Part shown: positions 1 through 8,963 of the stretch, piece by piece
How the letters are laid out: each line of letters opens with the position of its first letter
Position numbering within the stretch: position 1 is the first letter of the stretch
NCBI RefSeq assembly: GCF_002270355.1
Contig: NZ_NJFZ01000009.1
Span: 248,001 to 312,000, forward strand
Reading direction: 5' to 3'
DNA: 64,000 bases
From: Flectobacillus sp. BAB-3569
GTDB taxonomy: Bacteria > Bacteroidota > Bacteroidia > Cytophagales > Spirosomataceae
Position numbers and translations under genes: made by a program
Notes under the pieces: generated by a model
The model's database searches: none
What the model saw: only the letters and a program-made list of their open reading frames with translations
What the model was told of the DNA's origin: nothing

Positions 1-1251
1 CGACCATGTTTTGAAGGTATCCTTGATAGTCAGACCAAAATATTCTTTGAACATCCAGAAACCCGTGTCGTTCACGTGTGAGCACATCAAACTTCCCGCA
101 CCGATTGATAAGACCATTAATTCAGGATTTACATGGGTGGTAGCCATCAAAGGTTGAATAATACCTGCTGCCGTCAAACCAGCTATCGTGGCTGAACCCA
201 GCGCTATTCGGATAATGGTGGCAATTAACCAGCCCAATACCAATGGGGATAAGGTAGAATCTTGAAAAGCTTTTGCTATATCTGTTCCGATGCCACTATC
301 AGTTAATACCTGTTTGAATGCGCCACCTGCTGCAATAATCATAATAATCATTGATGCAGAACTAATAGCACCTCCTGTTTTTTCCATTAAATACTCCATT
401 GTTTTTCCACGACGAATACCCAAGAATATCAATGCAAATGTTACTGCTATCAGCATCGAAATACTTGGATCACCCAAGAACTTTAAATAGTGATGTAGCG
501 CAGAGTTAGTGTCCATCGTTAACTCACTCGCTGTAGCCATGCCCATCAACACCACAGGAATTAAGGCTGTTAGGATACTTAAACCAAAACCAGGCATTTC
601 TTCCTCTTTGAATTGTTTGGTTTCGAATAAGCCCTTGGGTGGATTTGAAGAAATATTTTTAATAAATTCTGGAAAAACTAAGCCCGCAACAATTAAGGTA
701 GGAATTGCCACGGTAAGTCCATAAATCAAAGTTTTACCAATGTCTGCTTTAAACAATACCGCAATGGTCGTAGGACCAGGGTGAGGAGGTAAAAAGCCAT
801 GTGTGACCGACAAGGCCGAGGCCATGGCGATACCCACATAAATCATCGGCTGACCAGTATTGAGAGCTACTGAAAAAACCATGGGTATCAATATCACGAA
901 GCCAGCATTGTAAAACATGGCAATACCCACCACAAAACCTGTGAGTAATACCGCTAGTTTTACTCTCGATGCCCCAAAATACTGAATAAGAACTTGACTG
1001 ATTCGCTGTGCTGCGCCACTTTCTGAGAGTAAGCTCCCGAGCATTACGCCAAGTCCAAGAATCAGAATGAGCGACCCAAGCGTGCTACCTATTCCTTTTT
1101 GGATGGATGCCAAAATATCTGCAAGGGGCATCTGTTTGGCAATACCCACTAAAATTGCTGAGAAAATTAGAGAAAGAAAGGCATTGAGTTTTCCGAAGGT
1201 TATGAGGATAAGAAGTAATAGAATACTTAATACTAAGATTAAAATTGACAT
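1..1251 (-). CDS. GntP-family gluconate/organic acid:H+ symporter, truncated by window edge
   Basis: An inner-membrane permease of the GntP family that imports gluconate or a related sugar acid with protons. The minus frame is open from an ATG at 1249-1251 to the window edge, giving 417 residues of a family usually about 440 long, so only the C-terminal tip is missing. The N-terminus is one long hydrophobic helix and many hydrophobic segments follow. Near the cut end lies the family motif CSHVNDTGFW, followed by an FGLT-type segment. The substrate cannot be read from the sequence. The gene is divergent from accA and no gluconate kinase is visible beside it. Confidence 0.88.
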   Translation of the reverse strand, partial: MSILILVLSILLLLILITFGKLNAFLSLIFSAILVGIAKQMPLADILASIQKGIGSTLGSLILILGLGVMLGSLLSESGAAQRISQVLIQYFGASRVKLAVLLTGFVVGIAMFYNAGFVILIPMVFSVALNTGQPMIYVGIAMASALSVTHGFLPPHPGPTTIAVLFKADIGKTLIYGLTVAIPTLIVAGLVFPEFIKNISSNPPKGLFETKQFKEEEMPGFGLSILTALIPVVLMGMATASELTMDTNSALHHYLKFLGDPSISMLIAVTFALIFLGIRRGKTMEYLMEKTGGAISSASMIIMIIAAGGAFKQVLTDSGIGTDIAKAFQDSTLSPLVLGWLIATIIRIALGSATIAGLTAAGIIQPLMATTHVNPELMVLSIGAGSLMCSHVNDTGFWMFKEYFGLTIKDTFKTWS

Positions 1252-1720
1252 GTTTGAAGGGTTTTATGTATTTACTGGGATAGTACGTCAAAAATAACAT
1301 AAGTAGCGTATTTTCTCTAAAAAATAGAACTTTTTTAATAGGGTCTTAGACGAATAACGCTAAGAGTACAAAAAAACGAGCTTTGAGGAAAAAGCGTGGA
1401 TTCATATCATTTTAGAATTGTATAAAAACTAGAGAAAAAAGCGGTTGTTTCATGAAATTATCCTAAATTGCCCAAGAGATTTATTGAAAAAATAAAATCA
1501 AATCAGAAAAATACATTTTATAATTATATAGATAACTGCTTCATTATGAGGTATTAATGTAGTTTGAGTTAGATTGGCCACTTGAAAAATATGATTATTT
1601 CGTGTTGCGAAAGGTCTTTTTGACTAACTTTGAGGGCTAAAAATCTTCCTAACGTAAGGATTGTTATTACTTAATCTATGCTCAAGCAAAACTTGGGTAT
1701 GCGATAAATTCAACAACAAA
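1252..1720. other. Intergenic region between the GntP gene and accA
   Basis: A 469-bp AT-rich spacer between divergent genes. Apart from the accA promoter at its right end I see no gene and no strong hairpin here. An in-frame TTG-initiated extension of accA to 1661 is open but lies after the promoter and is not conserved-looking protein, so it is treated as leader. Confidence 0.5.
1604..1632 (+). promoter_or_regulatory. Candidate accA promoter (Bacteroidota type)
   Basis: GTTG at 1604-1607 (-33 element) and TAACTTTG at 1625-1632 (-7 element, fits TAnnTTTG) are separated by 17 bp. The predicted start of transcription lies about 80 bp before the accA ATG. Confidence 0.5.
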
Positions 1721-2674
1721 ATGCGAACTCTCTTGGATTTTGAAAAACCGATAGCCGAATTAGAAGCCAAATTGGCAGAAATGAAAAAATTGGCGATTGA
1801 TAATAATGTAGATGTATCGACAGCTGCGGCTCAATTGGAAGCTAGCATTGAAGAACTCAAAAAAGAAACTTTCTCAAACTTGACACGCTGGCAAAGAGTT
1901 CAGCTGTCTCGTCACCCAGAACGTCCATATACACTCGACTACATCGAGCACATGTGTGATGAATTTATCGAGTTATTCGGTGACCGTACTGTAGCCGATG
2001 ACAAAGCCATGGTGGGTGGTTTTGGTAGAATTGGTGACGAAACTTTTATGATTATTGGTCAACAAAAAGGTCGTAATACCAAACAACGTCAGCTTCGTAA
2101 CTTTGGTATGCCAAACCCAGAAGGATACCGCAAGGCGTTGCGTTTGATGAAAATGGCTGAAAAATTCAATAAGCCAATCGTTACTTTGATTGACACTCCA
2201 GGGGCTTTCCCAGGGCTTGAAGCAGAGGAGCGTGGACAAGGTGAAGCAATTGCACGCAACATTCGCGATATGTTCATGTTGAAAGTACCAGTTATCTGTA
2301 TTATCATCGGTGAAGGTGCTTCGGGTGGTGCGCTAGGTATTGCGATTGGTGACAGAGTTTTGATGCTTGAAAATGCTTGGTATTCAGTAATTTCTCCAGA
2401 AAACTGTTCAACAATCCTTTGGAGAACATGGAATTTCAAAGAGCAAGCAGCAGAAGCATTGAAGTTAACTGCCGAAGATATGAAGGGCAATAAGTTGGTA
2501 GACGGTATTATTCCAGAACCACTAGGCGGTGCTCACTTAGATTTTGAGCAAGCAACTCAAACTGTGAAAAACGTAATTCTTGAAACCTACAAAGAGCTAT
2601 CTCAACTGACACCAGAAGAGAGAATCGACCAAAGAATTGAGAAGTTTTCAGCGATGGGCGTGGTAACAGAATAA
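1721..2674 (+). CDS. accA: Acetyl-CoA carboxylase carboxyltransferase subunit alpha
   Basis: Alpha subunit of the carboxyltransferase that moves CO2 from carboxybiotin to acetyl-CoA, giving malonyl-CoA for fatty-acid synthesis in the cytosol. The product has 317 residues, normal for AccA. It starts with the typical [11 protein letters not shown] helix, and the middle contains the acyl-CoA binding segment GQQKGRNT, then PEGYRKA, the DTPGAFPG loop and the oxyanion region GEGASGGA near residues 197-205. An upstream TTG at 1661 would add 20 untypical residues, so the ATG at 1721 is chosen. A terminator follows directly, so the gene appears monocistronic; accD is not in the window. Confidence 0.96.
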   Translation: MRTLLDFEKPIAELEAKLAEMKKLAIDNNVDVSTAAAQLEASIEELKKETFSNLTRWQRVQLSRHPERPYTLDYIEHMCDEFIELFGDRTVADDKAMVGGFGRIGDETFMIIGQQKGRNTKQRQLRNFGMPNPEGYRKALRLMKMAEKFNKPIVTLIDTPGAFPGLEAEERGQGEAIARNIRDMFMLKVPVICIIIGEGASGGALGIAIGDRVLMLENAWYSVISPENCSTILWRTWNFKEQAAEALKLTAEDMKGNKLVDGIIPEPLGGAHLDFEQATQTVKNVILETYKELSQLTPEERIDQRIEKFSAMGVVTE

Positions 2675-2711
2675 TCAGTAAGTAAAAATGCAACTAAAAT
2701 AAGCATATTAA

Positions 2712-2757
2712 TAAGAGGTAAAACGATGAAATTACAGCGTTTACCTCTTATTTTTTT
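2712..2757 (+). terminator. Rho-independent terminator after accA
   Basis: Perfect 11-bp inverted repeat TAAGAGGTAAA (2712-2722) / TTTACCTCTTA (2740-2750) followed by a run of T. Confidence 0.8.
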
Positions 2758-2793
2758 GTCTACAAAACTTCGAATCAACCGTTTATTTATTTT

Positions 2794-3414
2794 ATGAAAA
2801 ACATCATTTTTGATTTAGGAAATGTCGTAATCGATATCAATCTGAACGAAACTTATAAAGAGTTAGCAAAGCTATCAAAGGATTTTTCTTGGGAGGACGG
2901 AGAGAGATTGTTGAAGGAAAAACAAATTTGGGCTAACTACGAAAAAGGGCATTATTCGGATGCTGAATTTAGAGATTTGTTACGTCAAGAACTGAATATC
3001 ACAGCCTCTGATGAGGAAATCGATCGTGCTTTTAATGCACTGTTATTAGATATTGATCCTAAGAGAGTAGCCTTGATTAAACAATTAGGACAGAAGTATA
3101 ATACCTATGTTTTGTCTAATACTAGCAATATTCATATTATCGAAGTAAATAAAATTTTGGAGCGTTGTACAGGCGAAAAACGTCTTGAGGATTTATTCGA
3201 TAAGCTATTTCTATCCTACGAAATGGGTAAAGCCAAACCTCACACCGATATTTATGAAGCTGTTTTGAAAGAAGCAGGTTTGAATCCCGCCGAAACATTA
3301 TTCCTCGACGATATGTTGCCTAACTTGGAAGGAGCTGCGAAAGTTGGTATCCAAGTAAAACAGATTATTCCCAATGAATTTACGATTTTAGATATGTTTG
3401 CAAATGAAGAATAA
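2794..3414 (+). CDS. HAD-IA family phosphatase (YihX-like)
   Basis: A 206-residue haloacid-dehalogenase hydrolase, probably a small-molecule phosphatase. Motif I is FDLGNVVID with the nucleophile Asp7, motif II is LSNTS near residue 107, the conserved Lys sits in MGKAKPH, and motif IV is LFLDDMLPN near residue 170. The DLGN form of motif I and the LSNT and DDxxxNxEGA motifs match the YihX subgroup (sugar-phosphate phosphatases); the substrate is inferred only. Its stop overlaps the start of the next gene by 11 nt, so the two are probably translated together. Confidence 0.85.
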   Translation: MKNIIFDLGNVVIDINLNETYKELAKLSKDFSWEDGERLLKEKQIWANYEKGHYSDAEFRDLLRQELNITASDEEIDRAFNALLLDIDPKRVALIKQLGQKYNTYVLSNTSNIHIIEVNKILERCTGEKRLEDLFDKLFLSYEMGKAKPHTDIYEAVLKEAGLNPAETLFLDDMLPNLEGAAKVGIQVKQIIPNEFTILDMFANEE

Positions 3415-4591
3415 AACTTTAGCGATTCAGTTGGTGCTGTTTGTAGTGACAGTTATAACTACAACATTGGCAGGAGCGGAGGCAATGACAGGGCGCTTTT
3501 TCTTCTTTTTACCAGAAAAGGATATTCTCAAATTTCCACAGGATTTTTGGCAAGGATTTGAGTTTTCGATTCCTTTTTTGGCCATTCTAACCTGTCATGA
3601 ATTTGGTCATTTCTTTATGGCAAGGTATTACAAAATTCGTACGACACTACCTTATTATATACCGATGTGGCTAAGCGCATTGGCCATGAGTATCGGAACG
3701 CTTGGCGCAGTGATTCGTATTCTTGACAGAACTAGAACACGCAAACAATATTTTGATATTGGGATTGCAGGTCCTTTGGCTGGATTTGTGGTTGGTTTTG
3801 GAGTGCTGTGGTATGGTTTTACACATTTGCCAGCACTTGAGTATATTTACAAAATTCACCCTGAGTATATTAAATATGGGGCTAATTATGCTCATGAAAT
3901 GTCCAAAAATGCCAATTTGCTCAATGGGCAAATGACCTTAGGGGACAATTTACTGATGCTTTTTTTCAAAAATTATGTAGCAGACCCTGCTTTATTACCA
4001 CCTAATTTTGAGTTATCGCATTATCCACTGCTTTGGGCTGGTTATCTATCTTTGTTTTTTACTGCGCTAAATTTATTCCCAATTGGACAACTAGACGGTG
4101 GACATATTTTGTATGGTCTTATTGGCAAAAAGAAATTTAATATCATTGCTCCGATCATCTTTGTAGGATTTTTGTTTTATGCAGGCATTGGAATGTATAC
4201 GATTGACGAAATTAAGTCAATTGGCTTTGAAGGAAGCGCCTATAGCTCCGACTTAGATTTTTTCCTGTGGTTGGGTATTTATATCTTTTTCTTGAAAACC
4301 TGTCTTTCCCGAATATCTCCGAATCCACTAACTCCTTGGGTAATCAGTTTGAGTATGGTAGTTGTTCAATTGGTAATGAGTGCCATCCCTGTGGTGAAGG
4401 ATTTTCAAGGTTTCTCAGGGTTTTTTCCTTTCGCTTTTTTGTTGGGAAGATTTTTAGGAATCTATCATCCCGATGTGGAGGAGGATACGCCACTCGATAC
4501 CAAGCGTAAAGTTTTAGGATGGATTTCTTTGGGGATATTCATACTTTGCTTTACACCTCATCCTTTTATGTTGATTGATATTAGTAAGTAA
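3404..4591 (+). CDS. Site-2-protease-type membrane metalloprotease (M50)
   Basis: A polytopic membrane zinc protease of 395 residues. The zinc motif HEFGH (residues 65-69) lies in a hydrophobic helix, and the second ligand motif NLFPIGQLDGGH starts near residue 223, so both halves of the M50 active site are intact. Further membrane helices follow (about 245-270, 300-330, 370-390). No PDZ domain is visible, unlike RseP. The TTG at 3398 is in frame two codons upstream; the ATG at 3404 is preferred. It overlaps the HAD gene by 11 nt and is followed by a strong terminator, forming a two-gene operon. The substrate is unknown. Confidence 0.87.
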   Translation: MKNKTLAIQLVLFVVTVITTTLAGAEAMTGRFFFFLPEKDILKFPQDFWQGFEFSIPFLAILTCHEFGHFFMARYYKIRTTLPYYIPMWLSALAMSIGTLGAVIRILDRTRTRKQYFDIGIAGPLAGFVVGFGVLWYGFTHLPALEYIYKIHPEYIKYGANYAHEMSKNANLLNGQMTLGDNLLMLFFKNYVADPALLPPNFELSHYPLLWAGYLSLFFTALNLFPIGQLDGGHILYGLIGKKKFNIIAPIIFVGFLFYAGIGMYTIDEIKSIGFEGSAYSSDLDFFLWLGIYIFFLKTCLSRISPNPLTPWVISLSMVVVQLVMSAIPVVKDFQGFSGFFPFAFLLGRFLGIYHPDVEEDTPLDTKRKVLGWISLGIFILCFTPHPFMLIDISK

Positions 4592-4609
4592 ACATAGGGG
4601 ATAAGACAC

Positions 4610-4664
4610 AAAGGCACAAAGTGTTTGTTTGAATCGTATTTAGACAGATACTTTGTGCCTTTTT
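4610..4664 (+). terminator. Terminator after the HAD-protease operon
   Basis: Perfect 13-bp arms AAAGGCACAAAGT (4610-4622) and ACTTTGTGCCTTT (4650-4662), then T residues; the loop is 27 nt. Confidence 0.7.
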
Positions 4665-4761
4665 ACATTCATTATTACTGAATGATGTAATTTTTCCAGT
4701 GAAATTGTTTCCGCTGAAGATTTTAATTATTTTCACTTGAAATATTAATTCACTTAAAATT

Positions 4762-5328
4762 ATGCTAAATAAAATATTTATAATGCTATTTAAGTTGGCG
4801 GGTTGGAAATTGGAAGGACAAATCCCCGCATCACTTAAAAAAAGTATTGTGGCGGTTGTGCCACATGCTAGCTGGGTAGATTTTCCTGTGGGGCTTGGTG
4901 CAAGGGCTGTTATCGGTAAAAAGATTGGATATTTAGGAAAAGAAGAGCTTTTTAAACCTCCATTTGGCTGGCTGTTTAAAGCTTTAGGAGGAACTCCCGT
5001 TGATAGGTCTAGGAATAATAACTTGGTGGAAGCGGTTATTCAGGTATTCAATAAAACTACTGAATTACACATAGCGCTGGCACCAGAAGGGACTCGGAAA
5101 AATGTTGAAAAATTAAAATCTGGATTTTATTATGTCGCCAAAGGAGCTAATATTCCAATTGTGCTGGTTGGATTCGATTACCCAAGAAAGACTGTCTTTG
5201 TGAGAGAACCTTTCTATCCGACCGATAACGTTGAAGCTGATTTCAAAGAAATTGCAACTTACTTTAGTCAAATACAAGGTGTCCAGAAAACTTGGATTAA
5301 GAATTATTTGGAAGGAAAATATCTCTAA
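4762..5328 (+). CDS. PlsC-type 1-acyl-glycerol-3-phosphate acyltransferase homologue
   Basis: A 188-residue acyltransferase of the LPLAT superfamily. The catalytic HX4D motif is HASWVD at residues 35-40, and the substrate-binding EGTR motif lies near residue 110, followed by a KSGFYYVAKGA segment. The order and spacing fit short PlsC-like proteins that transfer acyl groups to lysophospholipids or other membrane lipids. It is preceded by a terminator and followed by a bidirectional hairpin, so it is probably transcribed alone. The true acyl acceptor cannot be decided from sequence. Confidence 0.85.
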   Translation: MLNKIFIMLFKLAGWKLEGQIPASLKKSIVAVVPHASWVDFPVGLGARAVIGKKIGYLGKEELFKPPFGWLFKALGGTPVDRSRNNNLVEAVIQVFNKTTELHIALAPEGTRKNVEKLKSGFYYVAKGANIPIVLVGFDYPRKTVFVREPFYPTDNVEADFKEIATYFSQIQGVQKTWIKNYLEGKYL

Positions 5329-5334
5329 TTGAGT

Positions 5335-5382
5335 GCATGAGTGATTGAGTAATAATACTTAGAATGACTCAGTCACTCATGC
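5335..5382. terminator. Bidirectional terminator between acyltransferase and lpxB
   Basis: Inverted repeat GCATGAGTGATTGAGT (5335-5350) / ACTCAGTCACTCATGC (5367-5382) with one mismatch, between convergent genes. The arms are built from the TGAGTGA motif that recurs in other intergenic regions of the window. Confidence 0.6.
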
Positions 5383-5395
5383 GCATAAGCTCCAA

Positions 5396-6501
5396 CTATT
5401 TCAAAAGATAGTCAACCATCAAACTGCCAGCTTTAGCAGATGCGCCTTTGTCGCCTAATAAAGCTTTCACTTCGGCATATCCTTCTAGTTGTGCTTGGCG
5501 TCCTTCTGGCGTTAATATTTTGTTTAGTTCTTCTTGAACTGTGATATTATTCAAATCATTTTGAATTAACTCTGGAACTACCTTTTTCTGCGCAACCAGA
5601 TTTACCAATGAAATATAGGGCACTTTGATGACCATTTTGGCAATAGCGAAAGAAATACCACTAGTTTTGTAACAAACCACTTGCGGAACATTCAACAAGG
5701 CTGTTTCTAAAGTTGCCGTTCCTGAAGTCACTAAAGCAGCATCAGCTACTGAGAGCAAATTGTAGGCGTCATCATACACCACTTTAATCGGAAAAATAGA
5801 CTGCCAGCGTGCGTATAATTCTTTGGGAAGATTAGAAACCCCAGCAATTACAAACTGATAATCGGGGAAGTTATACGCCTGTGCCACCATCATAGGGAGA
5901 ATTTTGGCTACCTCTTGGTGACGCGAGCCTGGTAAAAGCGCAATAATGGGTTTTTGACCAACACGGGCTTCTTTTCTGAAATTAGGTTTCGGCTGAAAGT
6001 CTGCAATAGCATCAAACAGAGGGTTTCCGACATAATCTACCTCGTAATCATATTTCTTAAAAAAGTCTTTTTCGAAAGGAAAAATCACAAACATACGGTC
6101 AACAAATTTCTTGATATTGAGTGCACGTGATTGATTCCAAGCCCAAACTTTTGGCGAAATATAATAGAATGTTTTGATACCAATAGATTTGACAAACTTC
6201 GCCACACGCATATTGAATCCCGCATAGTCGATAAGAATCACCACATCAGGCTGATAGGCTTGAATATCTTTTTGCAAAACGATAAAAGTCCAAGAATTGT
6301 AGGGAGATTTTTGATGACTTCGGCAAAGCCCATAAAGGCAATGTCTTTGTAGTGTTTTACAAGCGTAGCGCCTGCTTCTTGCATCATATCACCGCCCCAA
6401 GCACGAATTTGGGCGTTGGCATCCTTTTGAAGGATGGCTTTGATGAGATTAGAGCCATGCAAATCGCCTGAGCGTTCGCCAGCAATGATATAATATTTCA
6501 T
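5396..6501 (-). pseudogene. lpxB: Lipid-A-disaccharide synthase, split by an apparent single-base deletion
   Basis: LpxB (GT19) joins UDP-2,3-diacylglucosamine and lipid X to make the lipid A disaccharide at the inner membrane. The first 80 or so residues start MKYYIIAGERSGDLHG, and the frame then breaks at the T run 6269-6273 on the plus strand (AAAAA in the message, after TTTTGC). One extra A restores SFCKKDIQAYQPDVV and a 368-residue protein, the family's usual size. Later motifs are intact: LIDYAGFN, YYISPKVWAW, LLPGSRHQEV and SGTATLE. As LpxB is normally needed for outer membrane assembly, a sequencing error is more likely than real loss. A minus-1 ribosomal slip on C-AAA-AAG would also yield the full protein. 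Confidence 0.88.
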
Positions 6502-6577
6502 GTTGTGGGCTTTAGGCTGAGAGCTTCAGGCTGCTTGAGGAGCCAAGAATACCAGCCCAAAGCTTCACACAGTACAA

Positions 6578-6997
6578 TTATTCGCCGTAATACTTCACTG
6601 AGTTTTTAGGCGTTTCGATGAGTTCGATGCAGTGTAGCTGTCCATGTGGAATTTGCTCATTGAGCTTTGGAGCTAAAATTTTCCAAATTTCCATGGCAAA
6701 TATTTCACAACTTGCCATTTTACCTTGCATAAAATCTACATCGAGATTTAGATTTTTGTGGTCAACACGTTCGATGATTTCATCTTTGATAATTTGGCTC
6801 ATCACTTTCATATCAATCACGAAACCTGTGTCAGGGTCTGGAATACCTTTTACAGTAACGATAAGCTCAAAATTATGTCCGTGCCAGTTGACATTTGCAC
6901 ATGGACCAAATACCTCACGATTCTTTTCCTCTGTCCAGTTAGGATTATACAGCCTGTGAGCGGCATTGAAGTGTTCTTTACGAACTACGTAAACCAT
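6578..6997 (-). CDS. queD: 6-carboxytetrahydropterin / 6-pyruvoyltetrahydropterin synthase family (QueD-like)
   Basis: A 139-residue T-fold enzyme. The zinc ligands are His14 (FNAAH), His39 and His41 (WHGHNF), and the catalytic Cys is Cys33 in GPCANVN. The Cys-to-HGH spacing (CxxxxxHGH) resembles eukaryotic 6-pyruvoyltetrahydropterin synthase rather than the CxxxHGH of Escherichia coli QueD. Late conserved residues are the D-H pair in RVDHKNLN and the Glu in CIELIET. The likely role is the 6-carboxytetrahydropterin step toward queuosine, but pterin synthesis is an alternative; no other queuosine gene is in the window. It lies 76 bp upstream of lpxB on the same strand. Confidence 0.85.
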   Translation of the reverse strand: MVYVVRKEHFNAAHRLYNPNWTEEKNREVFGPCANVNWHGHNFELIVTVKGIPDPDTGFVIDMKVMSQIIKDEIIERVDHKNLNLDVDFMQGKMASCEIFAMEIWKILAPKLNEQIPHGQLHCIELIETPKNSVKYYGE

Positions 6998-7760
6998 TTG
7001 TTTTCAGTTAATTTATTCGTTTTGCGAAAATCTCAGATGTTATACTAGTGGTATATCTGTTATCAGTTTATAGGTAAAAATGACCAATAACAGACAATAA
7101 TGACAAAGCAAACGTCCCAAGCGCAAAACTACGAGTGATGACCAGCAAAATCGCCGTGATTGGAGTTGGGAAAACGTAGCAAAACCAATCTGTGGATTAA
7201 GAACACAAAGTTAATGGCTTTTAGTTTCACAAAAAAGAAAGCTGAAAACAATCATTTTACGAAAGTCTTTAATTTGTTCAATTTATTTCATTATTTTTAG
7301 ATGTGATATTTCTGTTAATCAGCCTATTACTCTAACCCCTCATATTACCCTATAAGTGTTATCTTGAAAAGTTTATATTTTTTCAAAGTTAAGTGTATTG
7401 GTTTTTCGCAAAGCTTTAGGTACTTTTGCTTACTTTTTCTAGGAATAGTTCGATTTTAGTGCTGTTTTGATTACTTGTAAGAAATGACTTTTGTCATAGA
7501 ATCACAACCTTGTAAACAGTGTATTTATTCCTACAAAACAACTTTGCTCCTTATCTGCTTATTGTATTTTGACAATATAGATTTAATAAATAGACAGGTT
7601 CGTAATAGAACCACGTAGTCGAGTTACTACCTTTCGGAATTATTTATTATCCAACATGATTGAACATATCTTCCGAGTGGATTTTTCTCGATTATAAAGA
7701 GAATCATTAGTTTTTCATAAATAACACATTCCAGAACCACTCAATTTTAGTTTCTATTGT
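6998..7760. other. Long intergenic region before hldD
   Basis: A 763-bp spacer between the divergent queD and hldD genes. I found no credible gene in it: the longest starts give peptides of a dozen residues. No strong hairpin or clear TAnnTTTG promoter was found near hldD. It may hold promoters for both genes. Confidence 0.4.
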
Positions 7761-8726
7761 ATGATTATTGTTACAGGTGCCGCTGGGTTTATTGGAAGTT
7801 GCCTTATTCAACGCTTGAATGAGGACAATTTTAACTATATCATTGCTGTTGACGATTTTTCCGATGAGCAAAAGAATAAAAATCTTGAAGGAAAAAAAAT
7901 TCAAGAGCGTGTAGACCGCGAACACTTTTTTGAGTGGTTGGATGCAAACTATCAAGAGATTGAATTCTGTTTCCACATTGGTGCTCGTACAGATACGACA
8001 GAGTTCAATGTAGATATTTTCAACAAATTGAATTTGAATTACTCAAAGAAGATTTGGAAAAAATGTCATGACTACCAAATTCCATTGGTGTATGCTTCGT
8101 CGGCTGCTACTTATGGTTTGGGCGAGCATGGCTATGATGATAATGAGTCTTTGATTCCTCAATTGAAGCCTTTGAATCCTTATGGTGATTCAAAAAATGA
8201 CTTCGATATTTGGGCATTACAACAACAAGAAAAGCCTTTTTTCTGGGCTGGGTTGAAGTTCTTCAACGTTTACGGACCAAACGAATTCCACAAAGGTCGT
8301 ATGGCATCTGTGATTTGGCATACATTCAACCAAATCCAGAAAACTGGCGCGATGAAGTTATTCCGCTCCCATAACCCTGATTTTCAGGATGGTGAGCAAA
8401 TGCGTGATTTTGTGTATGTAAAGGATGTGGTAGAGGTTTGTTTGTTTTTGATGCACCACCGTCGCAACTCAGGTATTTATAACTTAGGTTCTGGAAAGGC
8501 AAGAACTTTTTTGGATTTGGTAAAAAATACTTTTTACGCATTGAATCTTGAGCCCAATATCTCATTTATTGATACTCCAGAAGATATTCGTGATAAATAC
8601 CAATATTTCACTGAAGCAAATATGTCAAAATTAAAGTCGATTGGTTACGAAAAACCTTTCCATACTTTAGAAGAAGGCGTAACAGATTATGTGAAGAATT
8701 ATTTAGCAGATCAAAAGTATTACTAA
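7761..8726 (+). CDS. hldD: ADP-L-glycero-D-manno-heptose-6-epimerase
   Basis: A 321-residue short-chain dehydrogenase/reductase-type epimerase that makes ADP-L-glycero-D-manno-heptose for the LPS inner core. The NAD(P)-binding GAAGFIG lies at residues 6-12, the catalytic region contains YASSAATYG and the YGDSK pair, and HKGRMASV and the MRDFVYVKDV motif are characteristic of HldD/RfaD rather than GalE. Length is normal. The start is a clear ATG directly before MIIVTGA. The other heptose genes (gmhA, hldE) are not in the window. Confidence 0.92.
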   Translation: MIIVTGAAGFIGSCLIQRLNEDNFNYIIAVDDFSDEQKNKNLEGKKIQERVDREHFFEWLDANYQEIEFCFHIGARTDTTEFNVDIFNKLNLNYSKKIWKKCHDYQIPLVYASSAATYGLGEHGYDDNESLIPQLKPLNPYGDSKNDFDIWALQQQEKPFFWAGLKFFNVYGPNEFHKGRMASVIWHTFNQIQKTGAMKLFRSHNPDFQDGEQMRDFVYVKDVVEVCLFLMHHRRNSGIYNLGSGKARTFLDLVKNTFYALNLEPNISFIDTPEDIRDKYQYFTEANMSKLKSIGYEKPFHTLEEGVTDYVKNYLADQKYY

Positions 8727-8792
8727 TATATATTTAGAGAATGAGTGAATTGTGGATGAGTAATTATTTTTACAAATCTCTTTCTTAAAATC

Positions 8793-8888
8793 AAAAAAAG
8801 CGGTCAAAAAATGATTTTTGACCGCTTTTTTTGATACTACCATGCTAGATATAACTCGGATTAAGACGCAATCATTGCGTCTCTACAG
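8793..8888. repeat. Double-hairpin intergenic repeat, copy 1
   Basis: First hairpin: AAAAAAAGCGGTCAAAAA (8793-8810) pairs with 8815-8832. After a 31-bp linker containing GATACTACCATG comes a second palindrome, AGACGCAATCATTGCGTCT (8864-8882), then CTACAG. It lies just after hldD and could act as its terminator. The same two-part element occurs at four further places, and a hairpin-only form at a fifth. Confidence 0.85.
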
Positions 8889-8963
8889 TGTTTGAATACA
8901 ATTTTTTAAATAATCACTCAATCGCCATTCACTTACTAAATTATTCGAAGCTCCACACTCCCA

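Noticed and set aside
1067-1300. Open frames on both strands near 1067-1300
   Set aside because: Shadows of the GntP gene start and its promoter region, without codon pattern or family motif.
7137-7178. Short frame reading MTSKIAVIGVGKT in the hldD upstream region, like a dinucleotide-binding start
   Set aside because: It stops after a dozen codons and nothing downstream in any frame continues a dehydrogenase.
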